This document shows positions 1 to 10,914 of a DNA stretch of 64,000 nucleotides, piece after piece. This DNA is from Blasia pusilla (taxonomy: Eukaryota; Marchantiophyta; Marchantiopsida; Blasiales): positions 48,608,001 to 48,672,000 of the forward strand of contig CM114271.1 of the NCBI GenBank assembly GCA_050084515.1, in the 5' to 3' direction. Below the pieces are notes generated by a model. The model made no database searches and had not been told where the DNA came from. It saw only the letters and a list, made by a program, of their open reading frames with translations. How positions within the stretch are numbered: position 1 is the first letter of the stretch; each line of letters starts with the position of its first letter. A program made the position numbers and the translations under genes.

Positions 1-350
1 AAGGTACTTCCAGAGGTAGTGTGAGGGCTTGGGGATGAGAGAGTTGGTGGAGAGTGAGGAGTTGACGATCGTGGTGATAGGGTTCCATCACCAATCAAAG
101 GAGACGGAGGACAGGTACCTCATGCAGTGCTCCTTGCTCGCATCGATGAGTTGGAGTAGAGGATTGTTGCTATGACAATGATGCATCTAGTGACAAGCAC
201 GGAGCCGAGAGTAGCTAGTGTGGCTCCAACCTCCAAGCCGTATCAGGATACGAGGGAGGATTATGCGGGTTATGTATAGTACGGCTCAAGTAGAGGATGT
301 TGCATTGGTAACTCATACTGCTAAGAGAGTGATCAAGCCATCAAGAGGTG
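1..350 (+). pseudogene. Gag C-terminal fragment (Gypsy copy 0)
   Basis: This stretch is cut by the window edge. It aligns base by base with the region after the zinc knuckles in copy 2 (about 19,340-19,690). Shared features are the GGT-rich stretch, the run coding for a KPSRGG motif near 335-350, and the preceding TAKRVI/TATRVT-type context. Frames are broken. It would have encoded the Gag-protease connector of the polyprotein. No catalytic residues fall in this part. Confidence 0.65.
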
Positions 351-477
351 GGGTACTACTCTATACACATCTAGCATTGTGGGTGGTGTCATCCCTCCAA
401 TATCTCCCAATACATGCTTGTCCGCTGATCCATCTGATCTATCTCCACCTAGAGATATTGATGTATCTAGATGTCAT

Positions 478-605
478 CTTGCAACACTGCAACTACCCGC
501 AGTATTAATTCCTCTAAAGAGATCCAACACTCTTGCACCCTCCTCCAGACAGTGCCACACAACATGTGTGGTATCCAAAGACATCAAGTCTCCACTCCAA
601 ATGCA
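478..605 (-). pseudogene. Inverted methyltransferase motif I remnant (Gypsy copy 0)
   Basis: Read on the minus strand, this matches copy 1 at 10,867-10,995. It covers the TTPVVW-like linker and the S-adenosylmethionine-binding motif I (copy 1 reads VLDLFGGIST; here the translation gives VGSLxRN/VLDLFRGIN-like text with stops depending on frame). The stretch 365-477 beside it ends in a GCTAGATGTGTA string also found beside the stub in copy 2 (about 20,776). The domain is truncated and cannot be active. It shows that the methyltransferase belongs to the family and is not private to copy 1. Confidence 0.65.
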
Positions 606-607
606 TG

Positions 608-1077
608 ACTATGTCACATCTTATTTCGACGTAGGTAGAGTTCTATCACGTCGACAACATAGAGCGTCAATAGGTTGTTCGGTTGTAACTTTGTTCCGAG
701 ATGTCGGATGAGGTTAGCAACATGTCTGTTGTGTTGCGAACGTCATTTATTGTGATTTACCTATTTTGGTTTAGTCCGTCAGGTGACCCGTAGACCGAGT
801 CAATGGTCACCCGATAACTTGTGCACGCAGGTTACTGTTGGTAGGGCTATTTTTGGCTCTTTCCAAAAGGTATAAGAGGGAGGAAGATGGCTTTCCCAAG
901 CCATCTTTCTCATGTTGGGCCGTTGGAGCACCTCTCTTGTTGTGTGTGAGATAGGACGAGGGTGCTAGCATCTGGATTTCCTGAGAGCACAGGGTGGACG
1001 AGGCTTGATTTGCCGATGTAGATTCATGAGTGGAGTTTTAAGCTGGATGTGCCATTTTTACTACTCTTTATTTTACA
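608..1077 (+). repeat. Partial LTR of Gypsy copy 0
   Basis: This aligns closely with 21,007-21,454, the LTR of copy 2. Shared blocks are TTTCGACGTAGGTAGAG, GATAACTTGTGCACGCAGG, the GCCATCTTTCTCATGTTGGG block and the terminal CTACTCTTTATTTTACA. The first about 145 bases of the LTR are missing. A TATAAG-containing run at about 869-875 could be part of the LTR promoter, but that is a guess. Confidence 0.7.
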
Positions 1078-3064
1078 TGAGAAAGATGCAAGGGGGCAGG
1101 GATTTCGTTGTTTGCAGGTAGGCACATGAGTTGCCTCGGCTGGAAGCCCGTGGAGACGCTAGTTGGCGTTGTGTTTTTTTTTTTTTTCCGTTCAGAAGGC
1201 CGTGGGCGGAAGCGCTGTCCATTTTTTTGCAGATTTTCTTGGTGTGGATTGACGGGGAACAGCAGCAAAGTGTATCGCGCGGTCTGGCAGGAGTGTATTG
1301 ATGGTAGTAGCAGGAAACGTGGGGGAATCGAGAGAGAATTTGAGGTTGAGAAATTGCAGTTGTTCCAAAGGCGACTAGGTATAGGGCGAAGTTGGGCAAG
1401 ATAAGGGCACGAGCACTTTTAGGGTCGCCGCCCTGATTAGGTTGGGGTAGAGTCGCCGGGGTTGATGGAAGTATGGGAGTCAAAGTAGGACAAGGTCACA
1501 AGCCTCGTTAGACGTAGTAGGGCTAGGGGAGGCCAGCTAGGGAGGCGCGCCTTAGGGTCGAATGTGACCAAATTTGCAAAGAAGGAGCAAAGTAGCCTCC
1601 CTAACCCCAAACTAAGGAACGGGGAGATCCGGGGTTACAAGTAATCCCGGCCGGTCATTTTTAGAAATTTCCGACTACAGCTAAAAGTTCCCTCGCTGGG
1701 TTTCCGGTGGGTTGGGGACACGTTCAAAATCCTCCTGAACTGGCTGCTTAGGTCGGCTTTGGTCCGGATACCCCACGGCGTGAACGGCAACGGACCTTGG
1801 GCCCTATATCACGTCGGATTTAAATCGTCTCCTCACTACATTTGGAGGAAATCTACGGACGTCCTTTCTAGGTGTCAGAAAACGGGGGCTGGGTGATCTT
1901 TTAATCTGAACCGCCCATGTTACATCCCTAAATATCTTTAGGGATGGGCTACAGCTACTACACCGCTGCGGCTCTCATGAGTCCCGCAGACTCCCGCTTT
2001 TGCATCACTCGGGAGTCGGGGCAGGCGGCAGGCCTGGCAGGGGCCCTACGGAGGGGTGGACGGTGTGGAGACCCCACTCCAGCCCACATTCGAGAAAGAT
2101 TCACATTCGCTCCCGCTGCCTGCAGCCCCGCTCGCGCTCCTTGTTCCGTCGCGTTCAGACTTCTTTGTTCCATCTCGTTCGGCGCTCCGCTGAGGCCGCT
2201 CACCCCCGCTCGTGTTTGTGCACCTTTGCTAGAACCTGCAGCCCCGCTCGTGATTCTCTCTCGCTCCTCCTCCCACTACTCGCCGTTGTTACACCGTTGA
2301 CAGATTTTTGCTGCTCCACATCAGACCCGCCAATTCTTCATTTAGTCGAGCTGAGTTATCTTGGAGATTCTGGACTCTGAAGTGTCTCCGCTCTTGATTG
2401 CCTCACCCTCGCTGCCCGTGGCTCCGTCTTCTTCTTCAAGTCTTGCATTGCTTATGTTTGATGTCGTGCAACCTGCTGTTGTGCAACATTCTAGTCATGC
2501 ATACTCGTGTGGAAGCTTGCGTTCTTGTGATTTCATATTTCGTGAGCCTTGGTGATTTGGAGCCGCTCTTACTATGCGGGTAGAACTCTCTCATAACTAC
2601 TTTGCAGATCAAACTCCCTCACTTAGTCATTGCGATTCTAATCACGCAGATTTTTGCGGGTTCTCGTTTTGGTTGTGTGGCCGATTGGCACCTTGGTGGG
2701 CCTCTCTCTCGCTCTTGCTGCGTAGTCGTGAGGCAGCTCACCCGCACATTGGCTTGCTGTTTTCCTCTTAACCCGTATTTCAGTTTCCTGCTCTCAAGGG
2801 CTTCACATTGAAAGGGCCTTCGCGGTTTTATTCTATTGCTTTTGTGCAGTGGCATTTCTTCCCTTGCATTTGGTTCACAGCAGGGCAGAAATCTTAGGGT
2901 GTTGAGGCTTCGATTTCTGTACTCAGTTGTATACCTCAATGTAGCTCTACACCTATTGTATGAACATATGTGATTCACAACCGCTTGCAAGAAATTATCC
3001 AGAAAGCTCTCATATTCGCTTTCAAGCCATTAACTGTCTACCTTTTACCTTTGTAGTTGTAGCA
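1078..3064. other. No gene recognised; GC-rich leader of the hAT copy
   Basis: No supported coding region. The part from about 1,940 to 2,300 is GC- and CT-rich and has open frames on both strands, which looks like composition rather than coding. A short perfect hairpin lies at 1923-1946 (10-base arms CATCCCTAAA/TTTAGGGATG, loop TATC). The last part before 3,065 may be the 5' leader of the hAT transposase. No convincing terminal inverted repeat or 8-bp target duplication was found by eye. Confidence 0.4.
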
Positions 3065-5296
3065 ATGGCCAAAAGACAGAGAACTATGAATGAATTGTTG
3101 TGCAAGGAGGTTCCCCAGGAACTTCCAGAGGTTATAGCTCTGTCAGGATCATCAGACGAGAGGGAAGAACATAGTACATTGGGCAGCAATACATCCTTAC
3201 CTACAAAAAACCGGCAAGATTGGAAAGATGTTTGGTACACGATGTATGATTGGATCACATTTGATTCTTCCACAGGAAAAATCCATTGTAAGATTTGTAG
3301 GGCAGGAAAAGGCAAGAGTGTCTTTGCTAGGGATGGTGTTGTAAACTGTAAGGTCTCTGATTTTACAGATCATGCAAAGTCAAACGAGCATGTAAAGCTC
3401 TCTTGGGCAGCTAACGGAGGTAAGAAATCCATGGCCAAGGCCATAGCTGCATCTAATCAAACCTGTGAGGTAGCTCTCCTCACTTTATTTAGGTGTGCAT
3501 ATTTTCTTGCCAAGGAGGCCATGCCTTTCTCTAAGTTCACAGGTATTCGCAAGTTGATGCTTTCTGTAAATACACCTATTACTAGAGATCTTTACCAAGA
3601 TGAGAAAAGTTGCAGTGAGATGTGTTTTTTCATAAGTCAGGTTTTGCTCAAAAGAACCCTTGCTAGGGTTCAAGCCTCACCATTCTTTGGAATTATGATT
3701 GATGAATCTACTGATATATCCGTGACAGGGCATCTAGTGGTCTTTGCAACCTTCATAGAAGATGGTCAAGCAGAGTGTTGTTTTTTAGGATTGCTTCGGT
3801 GTGAGTCTAAGTGTTCTAATGCTATCACAAGTAGTTTGCTCGAACTACTAAAAGATGGGGGCTAAGACTTTTCTAGAATGGTAGCTTTTGGGTCGGATGG
3901 AGCCTCCTCTATGGTAGGGAGCCAAAACGGGGTTGCTTCACAATTGAAGCTAAAGGTAAATCCATTCATTCTTTCAGTGCATTGTGTTGCTCATAGGACA
4001 AACCTTGCAGCTCTCACAGCTGCTAAAGCAACTAATTGCAAATCCATTTCCATAGAAGTAGATTCCATTTTGAATGCAATAGTAGGATATTTCAAGAGGT
4101 CTTCCAAGAGAAAAGCTGTTCTAGCTTCTCTGCAGGAGAGGTTGAATGACTCCCAAAGAATCATGAAATGATACCACAAGATCCGCTGGTTGTCGCGATG
4201 GCAAGCCGTATCCACCTTATGTGATTCACTAGAATCTGTTTTAATCTACTTTAGGAACATTTCACCTTCTGAAGATTATGGGAATGCTACAAATTTTTTT
4301 GAAAAGTTAAGGTCATTCCAAATGATCTATCAATTATACTTCTTGGCTGATATTCTTTCTATGTTGGCAAACTTGAGCAAGATTTTTCAGTACAAATTTG
4401 TTGATGTAAGTACCATAGGCAATATTGTTAGTTCTGAGATTCCTGCTATTACTATGAATTTTGTGATGGAAACACATGATTTGAATGCATCTACTTTTTC
4501 AGAGGATACAGGGTATCACATTCTGCTAGACTTTGGACCTCCAGACGGCTATCTAAGACGCTTACAATCCGAAATTAGAGGGAGGAAGTTCCATAGTATC
4601 GACATGATTTGGGACCGCACAGGCAGGGATTTGGAGGCTGCTTTGTTGTTTCAGAAGAGTTATTCTGAGAGTTTTTGTATAGCGCTACAAGATAGATTTA
4701 GAGACAATAATCTTATGGGTGCAATGAAAATCCTGAACCCCTTACACATGCCTTCTAGACAAGTAGGACTCGTAAGTTGGGGATGTAAGGAAATAGAAGA
4801 GTTGTGTGCATATTTTGGATCCGAGTTACCATTGAAGGGGCATTTGCAACCTTCTGTCATAAATTCTGCTGTTGTCAAGCAAGAATTTCAGTCCTTCAAG
4901 TTGATGGCAACAACTGAGTGGAAGGACCGTAACTTCAGGGATCTATCGGCAACGGTGAGTTGGAGTCCATCTTTACAATGTAAGTTTGGAAACTTGCTGG
5001 TGTTGGCCAATGTCGCAAGGGTTCAATGTGTAAGCACTGCAATTTGTGAGAGAGCATTCTCAATTCAGAACATGATAAAGACCAAGTGTAGGAATAGACT
5101 AGGTAGTAAACATTTGGATGATGTTCTCAGAATTGCCTTAGAAGGCCCTACTGTTGATTATGAGGACATGCTTGCTAAATCTGTAGTTCTCTGGAAAACC
5201 TCTGCTAGCTTTAGATACCTGTACGCTAATCCAGAAAGATATCTCTGCCTTCAAGCAAAAGCTGATGATACACCTTCGATTGACTTGTCTTCCTGA
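3065..5296 (+). pseudogene. hAT-family transposase, two in-frame stops
   Basis: This is a cut-and-paste DNA transposase of the hAT type. One reading frame runs from ATG 3065 (MAKRQRTMNELL) to the stop at 5294-5296, about 743 codons, broken only by TAA at 3863-3865 and TGA at 4169-4171. Order: a BED/TTF-like zinc-binding region with CKICRAGKG and a later HAKSNEH, then the catalytic core with FFGIMIDESTD, FGSDGA and CVAHRTNLA, then the C-terminal hAT dimerisation region with ICERAFS, CRNRLG and LDDVLRIA. An in-frame ATG also exists at 2960, but 3065 gives the usual short basic N-terminus. The frame is otherwise intact over 2.2 kb, so decay looks recent. The body resembles the KIAA1586/ZNF862-like hAT group; the subgroup is inferred from memory of the family. 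Confidence 0.88.
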
Positions 5297-5381
5297 AATA
5301 ATCTTTGCATTTTGTTGTAGACTTAGAGCCCCTTCATAATACTTCGAAGTTTGAGATGCCCAAGTATTATAAAGGGGCAAA

Positions 5382-5437
5382 ATCCTTGGCTCCCAACTGG
5401 TTGAGAGGCATGGCCAGGTTCAACTCCTGCCAAGGAT
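5382..5437 (+). other. tRNA-like relic without an anticodon arm, or SINE head
   Basis: ATCCTTGG (5382-5389) pairs with CCAAGGAT (5430-5437). Between them sit a D-arm-like CTC...GAG with loop CCAACTGGTTGA, and a T-arm-like CAGG TTCAACT CCTG (5415-5429). These give an A-box-like TGGCTCCCAACTGG and a B-box-like GGTTCAACTCC. Only about seven bases stand where an anticodon arm should be, so it is not a normal tRNA gene. It may be a decayed tRNA or the head of a tRNA-derived SINE; no SINE body was recognised. Confidence 0.4.
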
Positions 5438-5776
5438 TCCTTGAATGTGTATTTTAGTTCTGAAGGTTTAGTTTAGAGGGTAATACTTAAAGGGAGAAGT
5501 CATGAAAAAAAAAGATTGGGAAAGAAGGAGAGTTTTTTTTACCGGTAGTTTTCAAATCAGCCGATTATTGGCCAGACTATTTTTCGGATTTCCAGATAAA
5601 GAACCGCGTAAAATTATAAATATCGGATTTTATCGGACTGAAAAAAAATTACTCTTATTTTTACTCCTCTTTTTAAATCTAAACGGCCACAGCCAAAGAT
5701 CTGTTTTAAAAATCCGAACTGATTTAATATTATCTGGATATTATATGAATAAATTAAAAAAACTCCCCGGACCTTG

Positions 5777-5824
5777 CCCCAAACTCACATGCATAGGGCC
5801 AGCCCTTGCATGTGAGTTCGGGGT
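5777..5824. repeat. Imperfect hairpin
   Basis: CCCCAAACTCACATGCA faces TGCATGTGAGTTCGGGG with one mismatch, and the inner AGGGC/GCCCT pair extends the stem past a one-base bulge. The sequence before it (5,500-5,770) is AT-rich with no coding signal. It lies between the hAT copy and an inverted LTR piece and may mark an end of one of them. Confidence 0.6.
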
Positions 5825-5867
5825 TAGGAAGGCTGCGCCATAGGGACGCAAGTGGTTCCTGTCATAA

Positions 5868-7288
5868 GGAAAGATGTCGTGCGCATACATATCGCTACAC
5901 AACATACATCGCTCGTCACATCTACACCACACAACACCGATCTTCCCCACAGACGGTGTCGTGTCGAGAGTCTTTCTTCGAGCAAGGGCGGGCCTTCTAG
6001 CTGCGGTAGATGCGGTCGATGCAAGGTGAACTCTCTAATAAGTTCTCCTTTTTCAATACAAAATTATGATGTACACTCTCCATTCTCTCACGACAGGTAT
6101 CACAAATGGAAGTGCCGAGGCGATCACTTCTTCGTAACATCGGACCCCGAAATTCCTAACTATAAAATCCCTATAAACTATTTTACGTTTATACACGAGG
6201 AAGATAGCACAACTAGTGTTAAACCCTACTTGACCAGGCCTATTGACATCCATGGATCGCTATATAAGGACATACAAAGTACAATCCCATGTCCTTCCAT
6301 ATGTGACGATAGGAAGAATCACCGGAGTTGGAGATTGCATGACCTGATTCATGAACGCCTCCCCAAAGTGATAAACTAAATAGCGAGTGAACCAGTGCCT
6401 ATCTACAAAGAGTACCTTGACATGGTAAGGATTGAGGAAAGGAAAGTCGGGCACAGCTCGTGCTCCACCCTTATCCATGCTTGACACACATTCTCTACTC
6501 TCCTCAAGAATGGGTTTTGGCGGAGTTATTCTCCCAAGAGGGGTAATCCACTCTCATTGGGGAAGTAACAAGCCAAAACATCAACTATTTTTGTATGACT
6601 AAACTCCTCTACGGTGACAAACCTCTCATCCCCACACACACACACCACACTCTAGAAATCTCTCATAGAATAGACCATAGTCAAGTTACTCTCCCAAGAG
6701 GGGTAATCCACTCTCATTGGAAGAGCAAGCAATCCCAAAGCCATACACTCAAGAGAGACACGAGAGACTCAAGATGTGGAATAGAAGATGATGAACCCTT
6801 GAAGGTCCCTCCTCTTTATATACTCACAAGGGATCCACAAGAGTACGAAATAGAGCTTATCTTATCTTGTGCCACATGGCTTCCTCTCAAGGCTTAGCCA
6901 ATCATATTTTGAGACAAGTAGATTTTCTCTTATCTCTTCCAAAATATCCTCTTTTACCCACATGATATTTTCCAAATTACCCCAACTAACCTAGCCACCA
7001 ACCAAGATTACTTTTGTTTTTCATTAAAGCAACTACTTTACTTTTATAAAGTCATCTTTTATTTATTACCTCCTTTTCCTAAAGTTGGGCCCGCATAAAA
7101 GAGGCACCATAAAGAGGTTTAAACATAAGAATTTTGTTTTTCTAAGCCAATTTACTTAATACTAATGAAACTCTATCTAACACTTAATGACAAAGGAGTT
7201 TACACATTGGTTGATTTTACTATACGATAACGGGTCGATCCACACATGTACAAAAATAAACTCATACATATACATGGAGATCACACAA
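5868..7288 (-). repeat. Inverted Gypsy LTR piece with a 1.26-kb interior segment
   Basis: The ends are reverse complements of the copy 1 3' LTR: 7,224-7,288 matches 15,310-15,367, and 5,868-5,956 matches 15,368-15,446. In copy 1 these two stretches are directly adjacent. Here about 1.26 kb (5,957-7,223) lies between them. That segment holds two copies of a 30-base repeat and a CTCTTTATATACTC run. It has no clear TG...CA ends, so it may be an insertion or a part of the LTR lost from other copies. No gene is seen in it. Confidence 0.6.
6531..6720 (+). repeat. Perfect 30-base direct repeat, period 160
   Basis: The same 30 bases, starting CTCCCAAGAGGGGTAATCC and ending CTCATTGG, occur at 6531-6560 and 6691-6720. 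Both lie inside the interior segment of the inverted LTR piece. They could be regulatory repeats of an LTR or flanks of a small insertion of about 130 bases. Confidence 0.85.
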
Positions 7289-7289
7289 C

Positions 7290-8212
7290 TCAGCTAAGGA
7301 GTGGGGAGTGTGCGCACGGATCAAGGAAGTACTTGGCAGGTCCAAGGAAGTGGGGTGGAGTGAAGGTGCATAGGGCACCGTGCAAAGAAGGAACCTAGTA
7401 GAGTTGGGACAGAGTAAGCCCAGTTACCAGGTTGGGAGGCGGATGTGGTGGAACTGCTTACGTAGTTGGGAAAGCTGAGTTACGCCAAGAGTTTGCAACG
7501 GGATGTTGCTGATGGAGTATGAGTATGATGAGGCCGATGGGTGGTCTATATCTATTGACGGGGGGTTTGACGTGTGTTCAAGGAGGGTGTCATTTTACGG
7601 AGGTTGCTGTACCACATGGAGGAGTGAGTGCTGACGATACAGCAGGTTGGAGGGCGTGATCAGGTTACCCATTCGAGTCCCTTTTCCCGCACTTGTCGTG
7701 TGTGATTGAGAGTGCTGGGTATCGGGTAGTAGCTGGTGCTAGATGGGTGCAGTGATGGTGACGAGTGTAGATTCTTTTCATGTGTAGCATGTTGGTGGAT
7801 ATCTGGCGGTTGCCGAGTAGGGGTCGCGTGTATGACCCGAGAGTGTGTCGCTAGGTTAGGTGAGTGTTGGGGAGGCTCATGGTGAGCCCGAGTGTTGAGC
7901 GTCGTGAGGCCGGGTATGTCATCACGGGATTGACGTTAGCATAGGTGAGCTAGTGAGGCGTGTGGGAGACTCTCGGTGAGTCTGAGTGCTTGAGTGGGTG
8001 AGACAGGGTTTGTCATCACGGCGTTCTTCCAGGGTTCGGAAGAACGGGGTAGTGCGAGCAGTAGTAGTGGTGGTGTGACATGCAGTGGAGTAAGATACCG
8101 AGGGGTTACCAGTGAGGAGCTCTCGCGATATCCATCCGTGACTGGATCATCATCATCGACACGGTCCGAGTGACGAGATCACCGATGAGACAGAGATGAG
8201 TACTTGGCGGTG
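7290..8212 (+). other. 5' LTR remnant and leader of Gypsy copy 1
   Basis: 7,290-7,560 shares patchy similarity with the 3' part of the copy 1 3' LTR region (for example GCATAGGGC...CGTGC and GGTTGGGA..CGGATGTGGT). From about 7,560 to 8,200 it parallels 17,605-18,240 of copy 2, including CATTCGAGTCCCTTTTCCCGCACTTG. This is probably the untranslated leader before Gag. I could not identify a primer-binding site. Confidence 0.5.
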
Positions 8213-9425
8213 AGATGGACGACATGGGCCATCGGGGCATGCGTCGTTTCTCGGGTGCAGTGGGCACCATCGACTAAGATGATTTCATCCAAGAGTTCGA
8301 CACATGGTGCGACTTCCAGGAGATACGAACCCCGACACGGTTCAACCTTTCATGGCATGGAAGGGGTTGTTCCAGCACTTGGAGGGTCCTCCAATGGATG
8401 ACTACATGGAGTTTTGATCACTATATTCAGTAGAGATCGATACCTGGAGGATGTATTGGGCTCCAGGGTATGTGTCCACTAGTGGTCGCGAGGCATATGA
8501 TGGGATTGTGAGAGGAGAGAGACCCACACCATCAGCCCGGAGACTAGATGGAGAGGAGGACAGTGACATAGGCGATGTGGTAGAGACCTCTGGTGGTAGA
8601 GGGCCACCCAGCTTCAGCCTCACAGTGGAGTTCTTCCGACAGTTGGGGAAGAGCTATCAGGGCGTACGCACCGACAAGCTGAAGAGTCTACAGGATTTTC
8701 AGCGACAATCGGGTGAGAGTCTGAGAGAGGCCTACACATGCATGAGGAGGCTGATTATTGCTACGTTTGGAGTGAGTGAGGCGCACTCAGTCCAGTATTG
8801 GTACGGGGTTCTGGACCGAGAACTACGGAGGAGAGTCCGAGATGGAGTGCTGATTCACACAACGAAGCCCACATTGAAGGTGGTCTTTGAGTTGTCTGAG
8901 CGTATTGAGCTCAACATGAGTGAGGAGCAGGTAGTGACCGCTGGATTTTCTCGAGAGTCGACGGGTCCACGAGCGGCGGTGACCCCACCGGTGCCACAGC
9001 GAGCACCAGTACCACGGGAGCGGGCCAGTGTGCCTAGAGAGCAGGGCGTGTACCGTGAGCCTATGAGGCAACGACCCGCACCTACATATTTTGCCCAGCA
9101 GGGACCGATATGGTCTTGTTGGACGTGTGGAGGGGCCCATAGGCGAGAGAGCGCCCACAAAGATGGGAGAGGACCACGGCGCCTCCGATTGCGCGCAGAC
9201 CCACAGAGGATGGCCCTCACTCATAAGACCGGTGTGACCATTGCCACGTAAATGGTCACACTAGGGATAGATGTTTTGACCTTCGCCGAGGGGCACGTCA
9301 GGTAGGCCGAGGGCCTGGGGCGGCCGCCCCGGGAGGAGGTGGGGAGTTCTTCCGGGCGTGGTGGTAGAGGACCACCACCGGCCGAGGAGATGGAGCAGAG
9401 CACCGAGCCGGGCGCTTCTCTCACA
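8213..9425 (+). pseudogene. Gag, frame-broken (Gypsy copy 1)
   Basis: Gag forms the particle that packages the element RNA. The capsid-like core reads MAWKGLFQHLEGP, MDDYMEF, then SYQGVRTDKLKSLQDF and ESLREAYTCMRRLI, typical of Gypsy capsid helices. A zinc knuckle follows with CWTCGGAH, but its last cysteine is lost; copy 2 keeps CWTCGGSHRQRDC. The second knuckle, intact in copy 2 (CEHCHRYGHTRDRCYDLC), is destroyed here by a deletion near 9,240. The longest open piece is 8,451-9,251; the region before it is in another frame, with a stop at about 8,416. Confidence 0.8.
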
Positions 9426-9504
9426 CGATCGATCGGGTTGAGCAGAGGATTGCCGCCATGACGATGATGCGGCTTAGGAAGGCACGGAGCTGCGAGCAGC
9501 TAGT

Positions 9505-10560
9505 GTGACTCCAGTCTCTACCTCTTACCCTGACCCGGGTGAGGATCTCTCCAATATGGGATTCATGTGTAGTGGAGCCCAGGTTGAGGCAGCTGGAGTG
9601 GTGACTCGGGGTGCTGCGAGAGGCATCGAGCCATCGAGAGGTGGAGTTGAGATTGACCCACAAGAGGGGACCGATGGGCGGCAGGCCAGGGTTCCACAAT
9701 CGTTCACATTGTCGGAGGCACTACACACACCATCGATGGTGCCTCGACGACCAGCGGTGCCTACAGATCAGGCACCTACGTCGACGTCACAAGGAGTTGG
9801 AGTGACAACTCCTATGCCGGCTCGGGTGGATTCAATGTCGACTATAGTGTTGGAGGTGGCCACTAGAGTGAGTCAGACTCCGCTATTTTCCGCCTTAGAG
9901 TTGGCGATGTTGGGAGTTGGACCAGCTTGAGGTGTTCCGGTTGGCCGCCACGTTGTGTGAGCGTGGAGAGATGACTGCTTCTTGTTCAGAGGTAGTTGAG
10001 GAGATGGTGGACTTGTCCTCAGAGCCGTTGCTTGGAAGGTTCCCCACAGAGTCATGGCATGCGGCGGCGGCAAAGTTGGTAGATATGCCAGCTCGACCGG
10101 CCATAGAGCGAGCAGTGGTGACACCTGGAGTAGTGTTACTGGATAACCGAGCTGGAGTATTTCACTTGGTTAGTCCGACGGGGATAGTATACCACCCGCA
10201 GCGCGTCCTACTTGATTCGGGAGCGCAACCCTTGATGTTAGGGAAGGCGGCGTGTTTAGCGTTGGGGTTATGGAAGGCCGACATTGAGCCTTGTCCCTTC
10301 CAGATAAAGACCTCGATTGGGGGCGTATCACCCACTCAGTATATGACTCGACAGGAGATTGTTGTGAGAGTTCAGCCAGAGCATGCGACGGATAGTGCTA
10401 TGGTGCGTACACATGCAATTACGACACCAGCTGAGTACGATGTGTTGGTGGGGAGTACAGTGTTATATCCCCTAGGATTCATCCTTGACTTATGGGAGGA
10501 GACCGTTGCTTATCGGCCAGGATGGCGGTCAGGTGACGGTCGGATGAGTCAATTACCCGT
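9505..10560 (+). pseudogene. Aspartic protease region, one frameshift (Gypsy copy 1)
   Basis: The protease cleaves the polyprotein. The active-site motif is VLLDSGAQPLML near 10,206-10,240, and the C-terminal flap region is EYDVLVGSTVLYPLGF near 10,435-10,480, followed by YRPGW. The N-terminal connector is split by a single-base shift at about 9,925: frame 9,505-9,930 continues in frame 9,917-11,077. Copy 2 reads straight through at this point (19,651-20,388), which shows the shift is private to copy 1. The frame then continues without a break into the methyltransferase, so the two were made as one polyprotein. Confidence 0.85.
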
Positions 10561-10914
10561 GCAGTTTGCGGGACGAGATAGTCGATCACGAGGCGAATGT
10601 GTGACCACGTTGGCGGCTTTCACAGGTAGTGTTAGCTGGCCAGGAGAGTTGTTGGAGGGGAACGCACATGCGGAGGATGTCCCAGTAGCGGATAGTCCCA
10701 CGGAGAGATTGGCCATGACGGGTGTCTCTTCCCATGTTAGCGATGCCTCTTCACCATTATGGGGTACGACTCGAGAGCTACAGAGGAGTGTCGACGACCT
10801 CGTGAGGCAGGTGTGGAGTCATGTTTTTATCCCAGAGCAGCGAGAGTCACGTGGCGATCGGGCTCTTGGAGTGGAGACGATGACCCCACTAGATACCACA
10901 CCGGTTGTGTGGCA

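Larger units (their letters stand above)
1..1077. mobile_element. Mosaic remnant of the methyltransferase-carrying Gypsy family
   Basis: Three pieces of one Gypsy family lie side by side in mixed orientation: a Gag 3' part on + (1-350), the start of the methyltransferase domain on - (478-605) and an LTR part on + (608-1077). Each piece has a clear homologue elsewhere in the window (19,340-19,710; 10,867-10,995; 21,007-21,454). The order and the inversion cannot come from simple deletion, so at least one inversion or template switch is inferred. Nothing here can be functional. Confidence 0.75.

Noticed and set aside
7660-7700. CATTCGAGTCCC string as a tRNA T-arm or primer-binding site
   Set aside because: A primer-binding site should complement a tRNA 3' end, not resemble a T-arm; no rest of a tRNA is present.
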